From IMG/VR virus record IMGVR_UViG_3300009068_000028, positions 27,680 to 91,679 of that record: a stretch of DNA of 64,000 nucleotides, one strand, 5' to 3'. The notes beneath the pieces were generated by a model. It was not told the DNA's origin and did not search any database. It was given only the letters and a program-made list of their open reading frames with translations. The position numbers were made by a program, and so were the translations under genes. Below, one piece after another: positions 52,549 through 59,771 of the stretch. Position 1 is the first letter of the stretch, and every line of letters starts with the position of its first letter. The stretch comes from a virus.

Positions 52549-52725
52549 CTACATGCCCAGAGTCTGGCGAGCAACCAGAGTGATTTCCTCATCTGAGAAT
52601 TCTGTTTGGGTAGCCAACAGAGCGTTGTAGTTTTGGGTATCACGGTAGACAGCGTTTCCGTAGTCAGAGAATACCGATGTGATGGCTGAAATCTTAGCCT
52701 GTACCAATTCTTCTTTTGTAGTCAT
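52549..52725 (-). CDS. hypothetical protein
   Basis: 58 aa, helical (TKEELVQAKISAITSVFSDY). ATG at 52725. Array promoter at 52759-52787. Unknown. Confidence 0.5.
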   Translation of the reverse strand: MTTKEELVQAKISAITSVFSDYGNAVYRDTQNYNALLATQTEFSDEEITLVARQTLGM

Positions 52726-52931
52726 ATTTTCTATCCTTTTCTTTTTCTTTATATCCACATTCTAACATCGACCACGGACATGAAACTATCCAGATAGGCG
52801 AATATCTGCCTATTGTTACGTTTTGTTACCATTCTGTTATAAATCTGGGGAATCTATATATAGTACGTAAATGTCTATGCTGCCACTACATCTAGCCCGA
52901 GCCCTGTGGATAACTTGTACCCAACTACTCC

Positions 52932-53033
52932 CTACTGAAACGCAGGGAGATAGCCAACAGAGCCAGAGCAGTGGCACTCAGTCCAGATACCTTGGCAGTC
53001 TGAGCAGTGATACACATAGTCTTGATTTTTCAT
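52932..53033 (-). CDS. mini zinc-binding protein
   Basis: 33 aa, four Cys and two His (HCSDC and ECHCSG). First gene of the leftward array after the promoter at 53149-53177. A 120-base leader holds two copies of the TTATTTGCTC hairpin element. Confidence 0.5.
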   Translation of the reverse strand: MKNQDYVYHCSDCQGIWTECHCSGSVGYLPAFQ

Positions 53034-53047
53034 TTTTGTCCTTATCT

Positions 53048-53129
53048 GAAACCGTGAGATTTATTTGCTCTGAGAGGCTCATACCCTTTGGGTCTTATTT
53101 GCTCTGAGAGGCTCACTCTCTGCGGTTTC
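53048..53129 (-). repeat. tandem TTATTTGCTC hairpin element in a leader
   Basis: GAAACCG (53048-53054) pairs with CGGTTTC (53123-53129), with inner GAGA/TCTC. Two direct copies of TTATTTGCTCTGAGAGGCTC lie between (about 53060-53082 and 53094-53116). It sits between the promoter and the ATG of the first array gene, as an attenuator or protein-binding leader would. Confidence 0.5.
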
Positions 53130-53373
53130 TCTGTTTGTTTATATTATCAGTATAGCCGTGACCACCGACACCAAACTATCAAAAACAGGCTATTTGCAAT
53201 GTATTTGCGTGAAATCAGGGGAATGTTGCGTAAGGTCATAAAACACGCAAGATTATTGCGTTTGGCTCGGGCATTTTTGTTCATCTATTGTTTACCTAAA
53301 TAGGCACGGTATCAGTAGTTATATGTCTGTGCTCAATGTTAGTATGAATACATACAAAGAAAGAAGAAATCAA

Positions 53374-53523
53374 ATGGAAATTCAAATCATAACAGAAACA
53401 AAGGCAATCTATATGCCATTCGCTCCAGTAAACAAATTGTCTGCTGACGAATATAACGAAATGCGAAAAATGCTTGCTGAAGCAGAAGCATTAGGCGTTA
53501 TCCGTGATTGGTCAATCTACTAG
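53374..53523 (+). CDS. small protein from forward array promoter
   Basis: 49 aa, ATG at 53374. The promoter is the forward copy of the array motif at 53317-53345. Helical C-terminal half (DEYNEMRKMLAEAEALGVIR). It faces the leftward array and so marks its right boundary. Unknown. Confidence 0.5.
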   Translation: MEIQIITETKAIYMPFAPVNKLSADEYNEMRKMLAEAEALGVIRDWSIY

Positions 53524-53576
53524 TTAGATGTCAGACCTATCTGCCATACTGATTACATACAAACAAAGGACAAAGA

Positions 53577-53693
53577 ATGACTAACACACAACGTCTCCGT
53601 TACTTGGAACTCATCGCTATCGCTAAGAGTGATGTGATGACGGCTAGTGAGTTCGATGAACTGCTAGGTCTCCAGAAACTTATCAAGCGATAG
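53577..53693 (+). CDS. small helical protein from forward array promoter
   Basis: 38 aa, start AAAGGACAAAGAATG, the same RBS as the leftward array. Helical (TQRLRYLELIAIAKSDVMTA). Promoter copy at 53522-53550. Unknown. Confidence 0.5.
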   Translation: MTNTQRLRYLELIAIAKSDVMTASEFDELLGLQKLIKR

Positions 53694-53762
53694 GTGGCAC
53701 TAGTCACTAGTTATTAGGTGGCACTAGTGTGCTCACTAATTTAGTGTGCTATTTTATTTTAG
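53690..53762 (+). terminator. repeat-rich end of the forward pair, probable terminator
   Basis: GGTGGCACTAGT occurs twice (53694 and 53717 vicinity) and CACTAA-T-TTAGTG forms a hairpin followed by TATTTTATTTT. The direct repeats are not otherwise explained. Confidence 0.5.
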
Positions 53763-53887
53763 ATCATGTATCGTACATATTTAGAAAATATTCAGATTTT
53801 GTACAAATTGGAAAATATAAAAATTTTCAGATTTCTGTGCGAAGGTAACACTCTATGCAATCGCATTCAAGAATTTTTTCAGGGGTA
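53763..53887. other. AT-rich gap, no gene seen
   Basis: About 125 bases of AT-rich sequence with TGTAC words and no reading frame above 30 codons. Nothing else is recognised. Confidence 0.4.
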
Positions 53888-54022
53888 TTAGAATCCTTCA
53901 TCTAATTCATCCCTAAAGATAGCCTGATCAGAGTTAAATAACATTCCAATAATCAATAGACCTATTGCAATAGCTACAATTGGAGCACAAAGAATAATTA
54001 ACAGTATGTGTGAATCTGTCAC
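53888..54022 (-). CDS. small membrane protein (GTG start)
   Basis: 44 aa, one hydrophobic segment (LLIILCAPIVAIAIGLLIIG) and an acidic tail. GTG overlaps the preceding TGA. Unknown. Confidence 0.5.
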   Translation of the reverse strand: MTDSHILLIILCAPIVAIAIGLLIIGMLFNSDQAIFRDELDEGF

Positions 54023-54192
54023 GGTAGATCATTCTCTCCTAAATCATCTCTTGTAATAAGACCAAAGTTCAATAGACAAACGTTCACAATCTTTCTTGAT
54101 ACTTTAAACTCTTTTGAGATCTGACGAGATGTTTTCTCTAATTGTACAAAATGTTGATTGAGAAATTCTTTTGTTAAGTGTTTTGTTTCCAT
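54019..54192 (-). CDS. small helix-turn-helix protein (leaderless)
   Basis: 57 aa. SRQISKEFKVSRKIVNVCLL reads as a homeodomain-like HTH, similar in shape to the 14171 protein. TATACT (54199-54204) is six bases from the ATG. A GCTCTGAGAGGCTC dyad (54211-54224) lies just upstream of that -10 and may be an operator. It could be a regulator of the array. Confidence 0.55.
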   Translation of the reverse strand: METKHLTKEFLNQHFVQLEKTSRQISKEFKVSRKIVNVCLLNFGLITRDDLGENDLP

Positions 54193-54314
54193 ATGAACAG
54201 TATATCATAAGCTCTGAGAGGCTCTCTAAGGAGATAGAATTTATTTTGGTATTTGGATTCGAGATAGCTTATTTTTCGACGGTATACAGCAAGCAACGCT
54301 TGCCTGATGTGTAT

Positions 54315-54524
54315 TCACCATTTATGTATAGGACAATAAGCATGAGCTAACTTAGTCTTCATCCTCATAAAACATTTACATATTGTACACGTATGTGCAA
54401 ATGAATTATATAAAGGACATTCTCGGCATATGGCTAATCGTTCGGTTTGAAGTTCTTTGGTGGTACGAGGCTGTGCTGGGTTTAATAGGTCCCAGGGTCT
54501 AACAGGCTTTTGTTCGTCGGTCAT
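54315..54524 (-). CDS. cysteine-rich zinc protein (leaderless)
   Basis: 69 aa with CRECPLY...CTICKCFM...CPIH, six Cys and a His. TATACT (54531-54536) is six bases from ATG. Similar to small phage DUF6171-like proteins. Role unknown. Confidence 0.6.
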   Translation of the reverse strand: MTDEQKPVRPWDLLNPAQPRTTKELQTERLAICRECPLYNSFAHTCTICKCFMRMKTKLAHAYCPIHKW

Positions 54525-54711
54525 ATATCTAGTATATCAACACATTCAGTGTGTCAACACATACTTCCCCATGTGAGATGTTTTTATATCCTTGTTTGGG
54601 GATAGGGTGTTTGGGGTACTCTATCCGCCGCCGAATTTTCCGCTTCGCTAAAAACACACTATATCTAGTTATTGTCGAAGAACTTTATATCAAGATGTAG
54701 TAAATTGTATA
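54525..54711. other. divergent intergenic region
   Basis: Between divergent genes. Contains an ACACATTCAGTGTGT dyad and CCGCCGAATTTTCCGC, similar to the CGGCGG repeat before 37449 (inverted). TATAAT 54712-54717 serves the next gene. No gene seen. Confidence 0.4.
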
Positions 54712-54723
54712 TATAATATTGTT

Positions 54724-55017
54724 ATGGACCTTGCTTTGCTTCAAATGATATTTGGTATCTGTATCAGTGTTGCTACAGTTATTACTATTTCAGCAGCAGG
54801 AGTCAGATGGTTAGTCAGACACTACTTCGACGATATCAGAAAAGAACTTAAACCAAATAGTGGTAGTTCTATGAAAGATCAAATAACTAGACTTGAGGGA
54901 GATGTCTTAGACTTAAAAATTCAGAATCAGCAAGGTGAAAGATTTCACGAAAAGCTAGATGATAAAATTGATAAATTGACCGAACTTTTTGTTCAGTATG
55001 TTGCTAAAATTAAATAG
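54724..55017 (+). CDS. membrane-anchored coiled-coil protein (leaderless)
   Basis: 97 aa. N-terminal hydrophobic helix (about 5-30), then a charged coiled coil (ITRLEGDVLDLKIQNQQGER). TATAAT lies six bases before ATG. Similar in plan to the 28047 gene. Unknown. Confidence 0.55.
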   Translation: MDLALLQMIFGICISVATVITISAAGVRWLVRHYFDDIRKELKPNSGSSMKDQITRLEGDVLDLKIQNQQGERFHEKLDDKIDKLTELFVQYVAKIK

Positions 55018-55190
55018 CACGAATGTCCTTCGGACTTGACTTGTTTTCTTTAGGAAGACTATCTAGTAGGTTTGTAACTCTTGCCCCCCTACCCCCCATT
55101 TATATATAGTAGCAGCTGTCAAACACCTTGTCAACCCTTATGCCCAAATCTCTTATATTTATTGATGTAACATTTCGTAACAATTAAAAA
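55018..55190. other. intergenic region, no gene
   Basis: Starts with a GTCC-TTC-GGAC hairpin. Contains CCCCCATTT and GTCAACCCTTATGCCCA words and TTTCGTAAC, like the 39.5 kb gap. No coding frame. Confidence 0.4.
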
Positions 55191-55258
55191 TTGTAGTATT
55201 TCATAAACTGTGCTATAATTTTTTTTACAGCACTTTGACTTAGAGTGTTTTTCTCTTT
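55191..55258 (+). promoter_or_regulatory. promoter and attenuator-like hairpin before exported hydrolase
   Basis: TTGTAG (55191-55196), 17 bases, TATAAT (55214-55219). Right after the start site CACTTTG-ACT-TAGAGTG (55231-55247) forms a hairpin followed by TTTTTCTCTTT. It would stop transcription before the gene unless antiterminated. Confidence 0.6.
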
Positions 55259-55282
55259 ATGAGAAGGAGGAGGTATCTTAAA

Positions 55283-55978
55283 ATGAAAACAAATCCTAGA
55301 ATAAAGAGCTTTTTATTAAGTTCTATTGTTTTATTTATATTAGTTGGACTAAACGTAAGTTTTTCTCCAACTGCCAGTGCATCTGAACAAGGTGGCATTG
55401 AAATATCTAGGTCAGCAGTTAACACTGTTGAAATCCGAGAGACTATTGCTGCTGTTAAAGCAGAAAAGAAAATTGAATATATGCAGATATACGATCAGGT
55501 TGTTCAAGAAGAGGAAGAGCGAATTGCTAGTCCTAGTTCTAAACAATCTAAGTTTGTAAGATATGCATTAAAATTCCAAGGAACTCCATATTGGTATAGT
55601 GGATCAACTCCAGAGGCTTTTGATTGTAGTGGTTTTGTTGCTTATGTGATTAAGAAAGTTCTTGATAAAGATGTCCGTCATTCAGCAACATCACAAATGC
55701 AATTAGGTCCACGAGTTGATGATCCATTACCTGGAGATCTTGTGGGATTTGGTTATGGAAATGATTTTGGACATATTGGTATTTATGTCGGTAACGGAAA
55801 AGTTATTGACGCACTAAACCCAAATAGGGATACTGAAGTACGAGATTTATCCTGGCTAGAAGCAAATGTTGCTCCAGCAGTATTTGTAAGAATTATTGAA
55901 CCAAATAGAAATTTTAACCCACATAGAATTACACAAAAAATTATTGATGGTAAGATTGGATTCGATTTTACTCCATAG
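55283..55978 (+). CDS. exported NlpC/P60 peptidoglycan hydrolase
   Basis: 231 aa from ATG at 55283 with GGAGGAGG upstream. Signal peptide (about 1-33, LLSSIVLFILVGLNVSFSPT, cut near ASA). NlpC/P60 catalytic site: Cys in AFDCSGFVAYVI and His in DFGHIGIYVG. It cuts within the wall peptide. Unlike the M23 lysin it is exported by itself, so it may act in wall remodelling or virion entry. The attenuator-like leader may hold it for late expression. Confidence 0.85.
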   Translation: MKTNPRIKSFLLSSIVLFILVGLNVSFSPTASASEQGGIEISRSAVNTVEIRETIAAVKAEKKIEYMQIYDQVVQEEEERIASPSSKQSKFVRYALKFQGTPYWYSGSTPEAFDCSGFVAYVIKKVLDKDVRHSATSQMQLGPRVDDPLPGDLVGFGYGNDFGHIGIYVGNGKVIDALNPNRDTEVRDLSWLEANVAPAVFVRIIEPNRNFNPHRITQKIIDGKIGFDFTP

Positions 55979-55995
55979 TCTGATACAATTGAGTA

Positions 55996-56053
55996 ATGGC
56001 TGGCACTCAGGCTCGTCTCTCATACCCACCATCCTGAGTGTCAGTCTTTAATT
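55996..56053 (+). ncRNA. short hairpin RNA or mini-ORF
   Basis: TACAAT (55984-55989) is six bases from ATG 55996. CTGGCACTCAGG (56000-56011) pairs with CCTGAGTGTCAG (56033-56044), then TCTTTAATT. A 13-codon frame (MAGTQARLSYPPS) fills the loop. It may be a small RNA, or the terminator of the hydrolase gene. Confidence 0.5.
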
Positions 56054-56069
56054 ATGTTATAATAAATGT

Positions 56070-56441
56070 ATGGCACTTCAAGAATTCTTTGGCTCTGACC
56101 CTGCTCGTGTTACCTGGAAAATTGTCCGTGGTGATACGTCTGCAATTAAAGTTTCATTTTTACAAGATAATGAAACTACACCATACTCAACTACTGGTTG
56201 GGATTTTGTTTCTATTGCGTATGACCCTAAGACAGATTCAGAATTTGAGCTTGAAACTTCTATGGTATCCAATGTCTTAACTATTACTGCCCCCTCAGAT
56301 GTGACTGTTGAGTGGGGTAGTACATATGGATCAGTTGTAGCAGAGTTGCTATTTGATTTACAGGTTGATACTGGTACTCAAATTTGGACTCCTATTGTTG
56401 GAACTATCAGCGTAGTTGGAGATGTTGGGGGTAGCCTCTAA
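56070..56441 (+). CDS. phage baseplate/tail accessory protein (BppU-like N-terminal module)
   Basis: 123 aa, leaderless (TATAAT six bases before ATG). RVTWKIVRGDTSAIKVSFL is shared with the 58570 protein (VTWTVVRGDTAAFRVYV), the RGDT entry of baseplate upper protein modules. It probably joins fibre to baseplate. Confidence 0.65.
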   Translation: MALQEFFGSDPARVTWKIVRGDTSAIKVSFLQDNETTPYSTTGWDFVSIAYDPKTDSEFELETSMVSNVLTITAPSDVTVEWGSTYGSVVAELLFDLQVDTGTQIWTPIVGTISVVGDVGGSL

Positions 56442-56554
56442 TGGCAGTAATTAAAATTGTAGATTCTAAATCTACCCTACCGCCAGTAATTAAGGTAACT
56501 GAAGGCGGAGTTGTAACCGTATATAAAGTTTCAACACTTGTCAAAACTTTCTGA
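56441..56554 (+). CDS. small structural-like protein
   Basis: 37 aa, TAATG coupled; beta-rich (IKIVDSKSTLPPVIKVTEGG). Unknown. Confidence 0.5.
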   Translation: MAVIKIVDSKSTLPPVIKVTEGGVVTVYKVSTLVKTF

Positions 56555-56566
56555 TAGAATAGTGTT

Positions 56567-56986
56567 ATGACAGAAGCAAATACCGCAGGTGGGATTGTAG
56601 TTACAATTCCTACATCAACAGATGCTGCAGATATTAATAAAGCATTTAAGGACTACCACGCAAATGTTGGCAATGCTATTTCAATAAAAGCAAATACCGC
56701 TAGTCCAACTTTTACTGGAAATGTTACAGCACCTAATCTGCTTGCTACAACAGGGGTTACTGCACCGACTATTACATCAAATACCGCCCACACTGATGTT
56801 CACACAATTACTTTAGTCGGGCAAGCATCTTCTGCTGTTAAGTCTGCAAGGTATTATCCTGCAGCTGCTGTAGGATATAATCCAAACTCTGCAACAGTAA
56901 ATCAAACAAGAATTATTGTTTCACAAAATACCCCTGCAACAGCAAACCTTCAAGCAGGGGATGTTTGGATTTCCTGGGCGGTGTAG
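56567..56986 (+). CDS. tail-fibre-type protein
   Basis: 139 aa, six bases from TAGAAT to ATG. Ala/Thr/Asn-rich fibre composition (KANTASPTFTGNVTAPNLLA), Gln/Ser turns. Probably a fibre or its connector. Confidence 0.6.
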   Translation: MTEANTAGGIVVTIPTSTDAADINKAFKDYHANVGNAISIKANTASPTFTGNVTAPNLLATTGVTAPTITSNTAHTDVHTITLVGQASSAVKSARYYPAAAVGYNPNSATVNQTRIIVSQNTPATANLQAGDVWISWAV

Positions 56987-56989
56987 CTC

Positions 56990-58546
56990 ATGGCAAAAAC
57001 AACAATTTCTCTTGGTGGTGGACTAACAGATACAGCAAATCAGTCAACTTCTGTTACATCAGCATCTGGGACGGATATTGTATCTAATGTGCTACTTACC
57101 ACTACATCCACATACTTATCTGGAGGTTTTGACTCTCTTGGAAACTCGTACACTACCAGACCAGTAGCTGTTGTAGATGTTAGCGTTAGGGTCGCTGCCA
57201 CAACGCCAACTGGGACTCGTCTTGTTGCTGCTCAATTCAGTTCTTCTGCTACTGGATCTCCATCAACTTCATCAGGATCGGTTAACCTTGTTAGTTCTGT
57301 TTATTCTAGTACAATAACTTTATCAACCACCAGTACCTATGAATATGAAGCTTTTGCAGGACAAACATATTATTATGGATTTGAAACGAACTATAGTTCT
57401 ACAGGAACAATTTTATATGCAGATGGAGGAACATCTGGAACTATATATAAAGATGGAACTAGTTTAAGCTCAACAAGAAAACTAAGTGGAGAGATTAGCT
57501 ATAACAGTATCCCCAGTGCTCCAAGCAATGTAAATGCACTTAGTATAACCGATATCTCTGCAAACATTACTTGGTCAGCACCTACAGACGATGGTTTACA
57601 AAGTCCAGCTGCGTATAGTGCAGCAAATATTAAGGGCTATAGAATTAACTATAGAAACTCTAATTCAGAAAACTGGAAAGTGTTAGTTGCAAACACTGGA
57701 TCAAATGCCTTATCTAGAATAGTAACTGGGCTATCACCATCCACATATTATGAAATTCAAGTTGCAGCACTAAATTCTGTAACAGATGTACATAATGCAA
57801 CTTATACAAGCATGACTGCACACGTAGGATCAAGAAGTGTTACAAAAACATTTACGACAGCCGTTTCTACAAATGATGCTAGAATTTGGACTGGATCTGA
57901 ATTTAAAAAAAGTATTATTAAAATATGGAATGGTGCTGCTTGGATACAATACCCAAACGTAAGAGCAAAAGTTTGGAGCGGCATAACTACTCGAACCAAT
58001 CTTGTTGTAAATCCTAACTTTGAAACAAACACAACTAACTGGTCAGTTCCCTATGGTTCGTTGTCAAGAGTAACAACAACACCACAAACAGGAACATATT
58101 GTTTACAAATTGATTCCGATGGTGAAGGTTATCTTAGTGCTGCTTATGTTAAAAGTAATAGTTTTTCTATTGGAACATCTTATCGTGCAGGATTATGGGT
58201 TAGAGCAGCTTCTGCTGGATATACCCTACAATTAACTCTTAGTGATAATGGTAGTTCAACAGCAAACACAGTTTTTGTAGTAACAACATCGTGGCAGTTT
58301 GTACAGACACCAAGCATAACTGCAACAGGAACAACTGCAACTTTAAGTATTGATGGATATCCAGTTAACGACCCCATATTTGTTGATTCAGCAATTATTG
58401 AAACTGCATCAACCTACACAGGAACATTCTTTGACGGCAACACGCCAGATTCTAGTGATATAGATTATGCTTGGACAGGTACAGCAAATGCATCTACCTC
58501 AACTGCCACAAGCTCAGGGTTTAAAGAGCTGGCTCTTGATTCCTAA
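56990..58546 (+). CDS. tail fibre with FN3 and sugar-binding-like C-terminal module
   Basis: 518 aa. N-terminal beta part, an FN3 domain (about 177-300: PSAPSNVNALSITDISANIT, TGLSPSTYYEIQVAALN), then a jelly-roll-like C-terminal module (about 330-510) with RTNLVVNPNFETNTTNWSV and WVRAASAGYTLQL. The same module closes the last gene of the window. It probably recognises host glycans. Confidence 0.7.
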   Translation: MAKTTISLGGGLTDTANQSTSVTSASGTDIVSNVLLTTTSTYLSGGFDSLGNSYTTRPVAVVDVSVRVAATTPTGTRLVAAQFSSSATGSPSTSSGSVNLVSSVYSSTITLSTTSTYEYEAFAGQTYYYGFETNYSSTGTILYADGGTSGTIYKDGTSLSSTRKLSGEISYNSIPSAPSNVNALSITDISANITWSAPTDDGLQSPAAYSAANIKGYRINYRNSNSENWKVLVANTGSNALSRIVTGLSPSTYYEIQVAALNSVTDVHNATYTSMTAHVGSRSVTKTFTTAVSTNDARIWTGSEFKKSIIKIWNGAAWIQYPNVRAKVWSGITTRTNLVVNPNFETNTTNWSVPYGSLSRVTTTPQTGTYCLQIDSDGEGYLSAAYVKSNSFSIGTSYRAGLWVRAASAGYTLQLTLSDNGSSTANTVFVVTTSWQFVQTPSITATGTTATLSIDGYPVNDPIFVDSAIIETASTYTGTFFDGNTPDSSDIDYAWTGTANASTSTATSSGFKELALDS

Positions 58547-58569
58547 CACTGTGATATAATTTAATTACT

Positions 58570-58974
58570 ATGGCAACACGTAAAAATTATCCTGTTGGGA
58601 ATGTTCCACCACTTGTAACGTGGACAGTTGTTCGTGGAGATACCGCCGCATTTCGTGTCTACGTAACTGACGATACAAAAACTGCACTCAATGTTACATC
58701 TTGGACTAAATCAATGCAGATTAAGCGTCCAACTACACCACAGACTACACCCACAATGACAGATGCTGCTACCTTAATTACTACAGTAACTCCTGCTGCT
58801 GTTGCAGGAGACGGTACTGGAGAGTTTACAGTAAAGCTAACTTCTACAAAAACAAATCTTCTAGAAACAGGAGATCTTTTTGATATTGAAATTAAAGATG
58901 CAACAAGAGTTTGGACAGTCTGCCAGGGCAGCATAATTGTAATTGAGGATATTACTAATTCAGGAATGAGCTAA
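58570..58974 (+). CDS. phage baseplate protein (BppU-like module)
   Basis: 134 aa, TATAAT nine bases before ATG. VTWTVVRGDTAAFRVYVTDD repeats the motif of the 56070 protein. TAATG coupled to the next gene. Likely a fibre-baseplate connector. Confidence 0.65.
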   Translation: MATRKNYPVGNVPPLVTWTVVRGDTAAFRVYVTDDTKTALNVTSWTKSMQIKRPTTPQTTPTMTDAATLITTVTPAAVAGDGTGEFTVKLTSTKTNLLETGDLFDIEIKDATRVWTVCQGSIIVIEDITNSGMS

Positions 58975-59282
58975 TGGCTAAAGCAGTTATTAGTGACATT
59001 AAGCCTGGATACCTTAGTTCCGTAGTACAAACATCATATTCTAATACTTCTGTAACAGGTGAAGCACACTCTGCAAAAATAACAGACATTATTCACGATG
59101 CAAAAGTTACATCTATAAGTTATCCAATTACCACAGTTCAGGACATTGTTTATAATGCAAAACCTATTAGCGTTGTTCCATTTTATGTAAGATTTGTAAA
59201 TGTTGGAATTGCAGGGTATAGTGCAAGTAATCCAGCACCAATCGGTATAGCTGTTGTTGGTTTCAGTAATTACATTTTATAA
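58974..59282 (+). CDS. small structural-like protein
   Basis: 102 aa, beta-rich with repeated TSxSYxxT and DxxxxAKxxS units (KITDIIHDAKVTSISYPIT, DIVYNAKPISVVPFYV). Probably tail-associated. Confidence 0.55.
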   Translation: MAKAVISDIKPGYLSSVVQTSYSNTSVTGEAHSAKITDIIHDAKVTSISYPITTVQDIVYNAKPISVVPFYVRFVNVGIAGYSASNPAPIGIAVVGFSNYIL

Positions 59283-59309
59283 AAAGAATGATGATATAAT
59301 TAATGTATT

Positions 59310-59756
59310 ATGCCAAGAGCTACCCTTTCAGAAATTAAAGCTAAGTTTGAGACTGGAGATGTCCCCACAGGGGCTGACTACGCACAACTTATTGATACCC
59401 TTGCTGCTCAAGCAACTGAACTTGGTACGACTGGTAATAATGAAGAAACAATTTCTGGAATTGAGAATGCAACAACAGTAGATAGTTTTCCATCAGCTAG
59501 TTGGAGAATGATCAAATACTTAGTTTCTATTTCTAAAATTACAGGTGGTGCAAATAAATTTTTTGCAACCGAATTAACAATTCTTATTGACGGAACAAAT
59601 GTTAGCGTTAGTCAATATGGAACAATAGACAATGATGGGGATATTGGAACCGTTAGCGTCTCTCAGGTAGGAGCAAACGTAACTCTTGTAGTTACCCCAA
59701 ATCCTGCCGTAACGCCAATCACTGTGCGATACGCTCGTATGGGATTAAAGGCATAA
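59310..59756 (+). CDS. minor tail protein
   Basis: 148 aa, TATAAT nine bases before ATG. RATLSEIKAKFETGDVPTGA and DYAQLIDTLAAQ are a common N-terminal anchor of tail-fibre-associated proteins; the C-terminal half is a beta domain (ITVRYARMGLK). Leads into two fibre genes. Confidence 0.65.
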   Translation: MPRATLSEIKAKFETGDVPTGADYAQLIDTLAAQATELGTTGNNEETISGIENATTVDSFPSASWRMIKYLVSISKITGGANKFFATELTILIDGTNVSVSQYGTIDNDGDIGTVSVSQVGANVTLVVTPNPAVTPITVRYARMGLKA

Positions 59757-59771
59757 TAAGGAGATAATAAA

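Larger units (their letters stand above)
41840..53177 (-). repeat. array of ~25 copies of a 29-bp promoter of fixed geometry
   Basis: Read leftward: AGTTTGATGTCSGTGGTC, five bases, TATAAT (or TATACT), always 29 bases. Minus copies span 41844-41870, 43078-43106, 44311-44339, 45210-45239, 45599-45627, 46466-46494, 46946-46974, 47616-47644, 47944-47972, 48626-48654, 49383-49411, 49581-49609, 49877-49905, 50265-50293, 50466-50494, 50879-50907, 51092-51119, 51402-51430, 51879-51907, 52060-52088, 52522-52550, 52759-52787, 53149-53177. Two forward copies begin at 53317 and 53522. Confidence 0.85.

Noticed and set aside
41840-53177. CRISPR array as an explanation of the repeated 29-base motif
   Set aside because: The copies are separated by variable-length genes, not by uniform spacers, and each contains a -10 box placed before an RBS and a gene.
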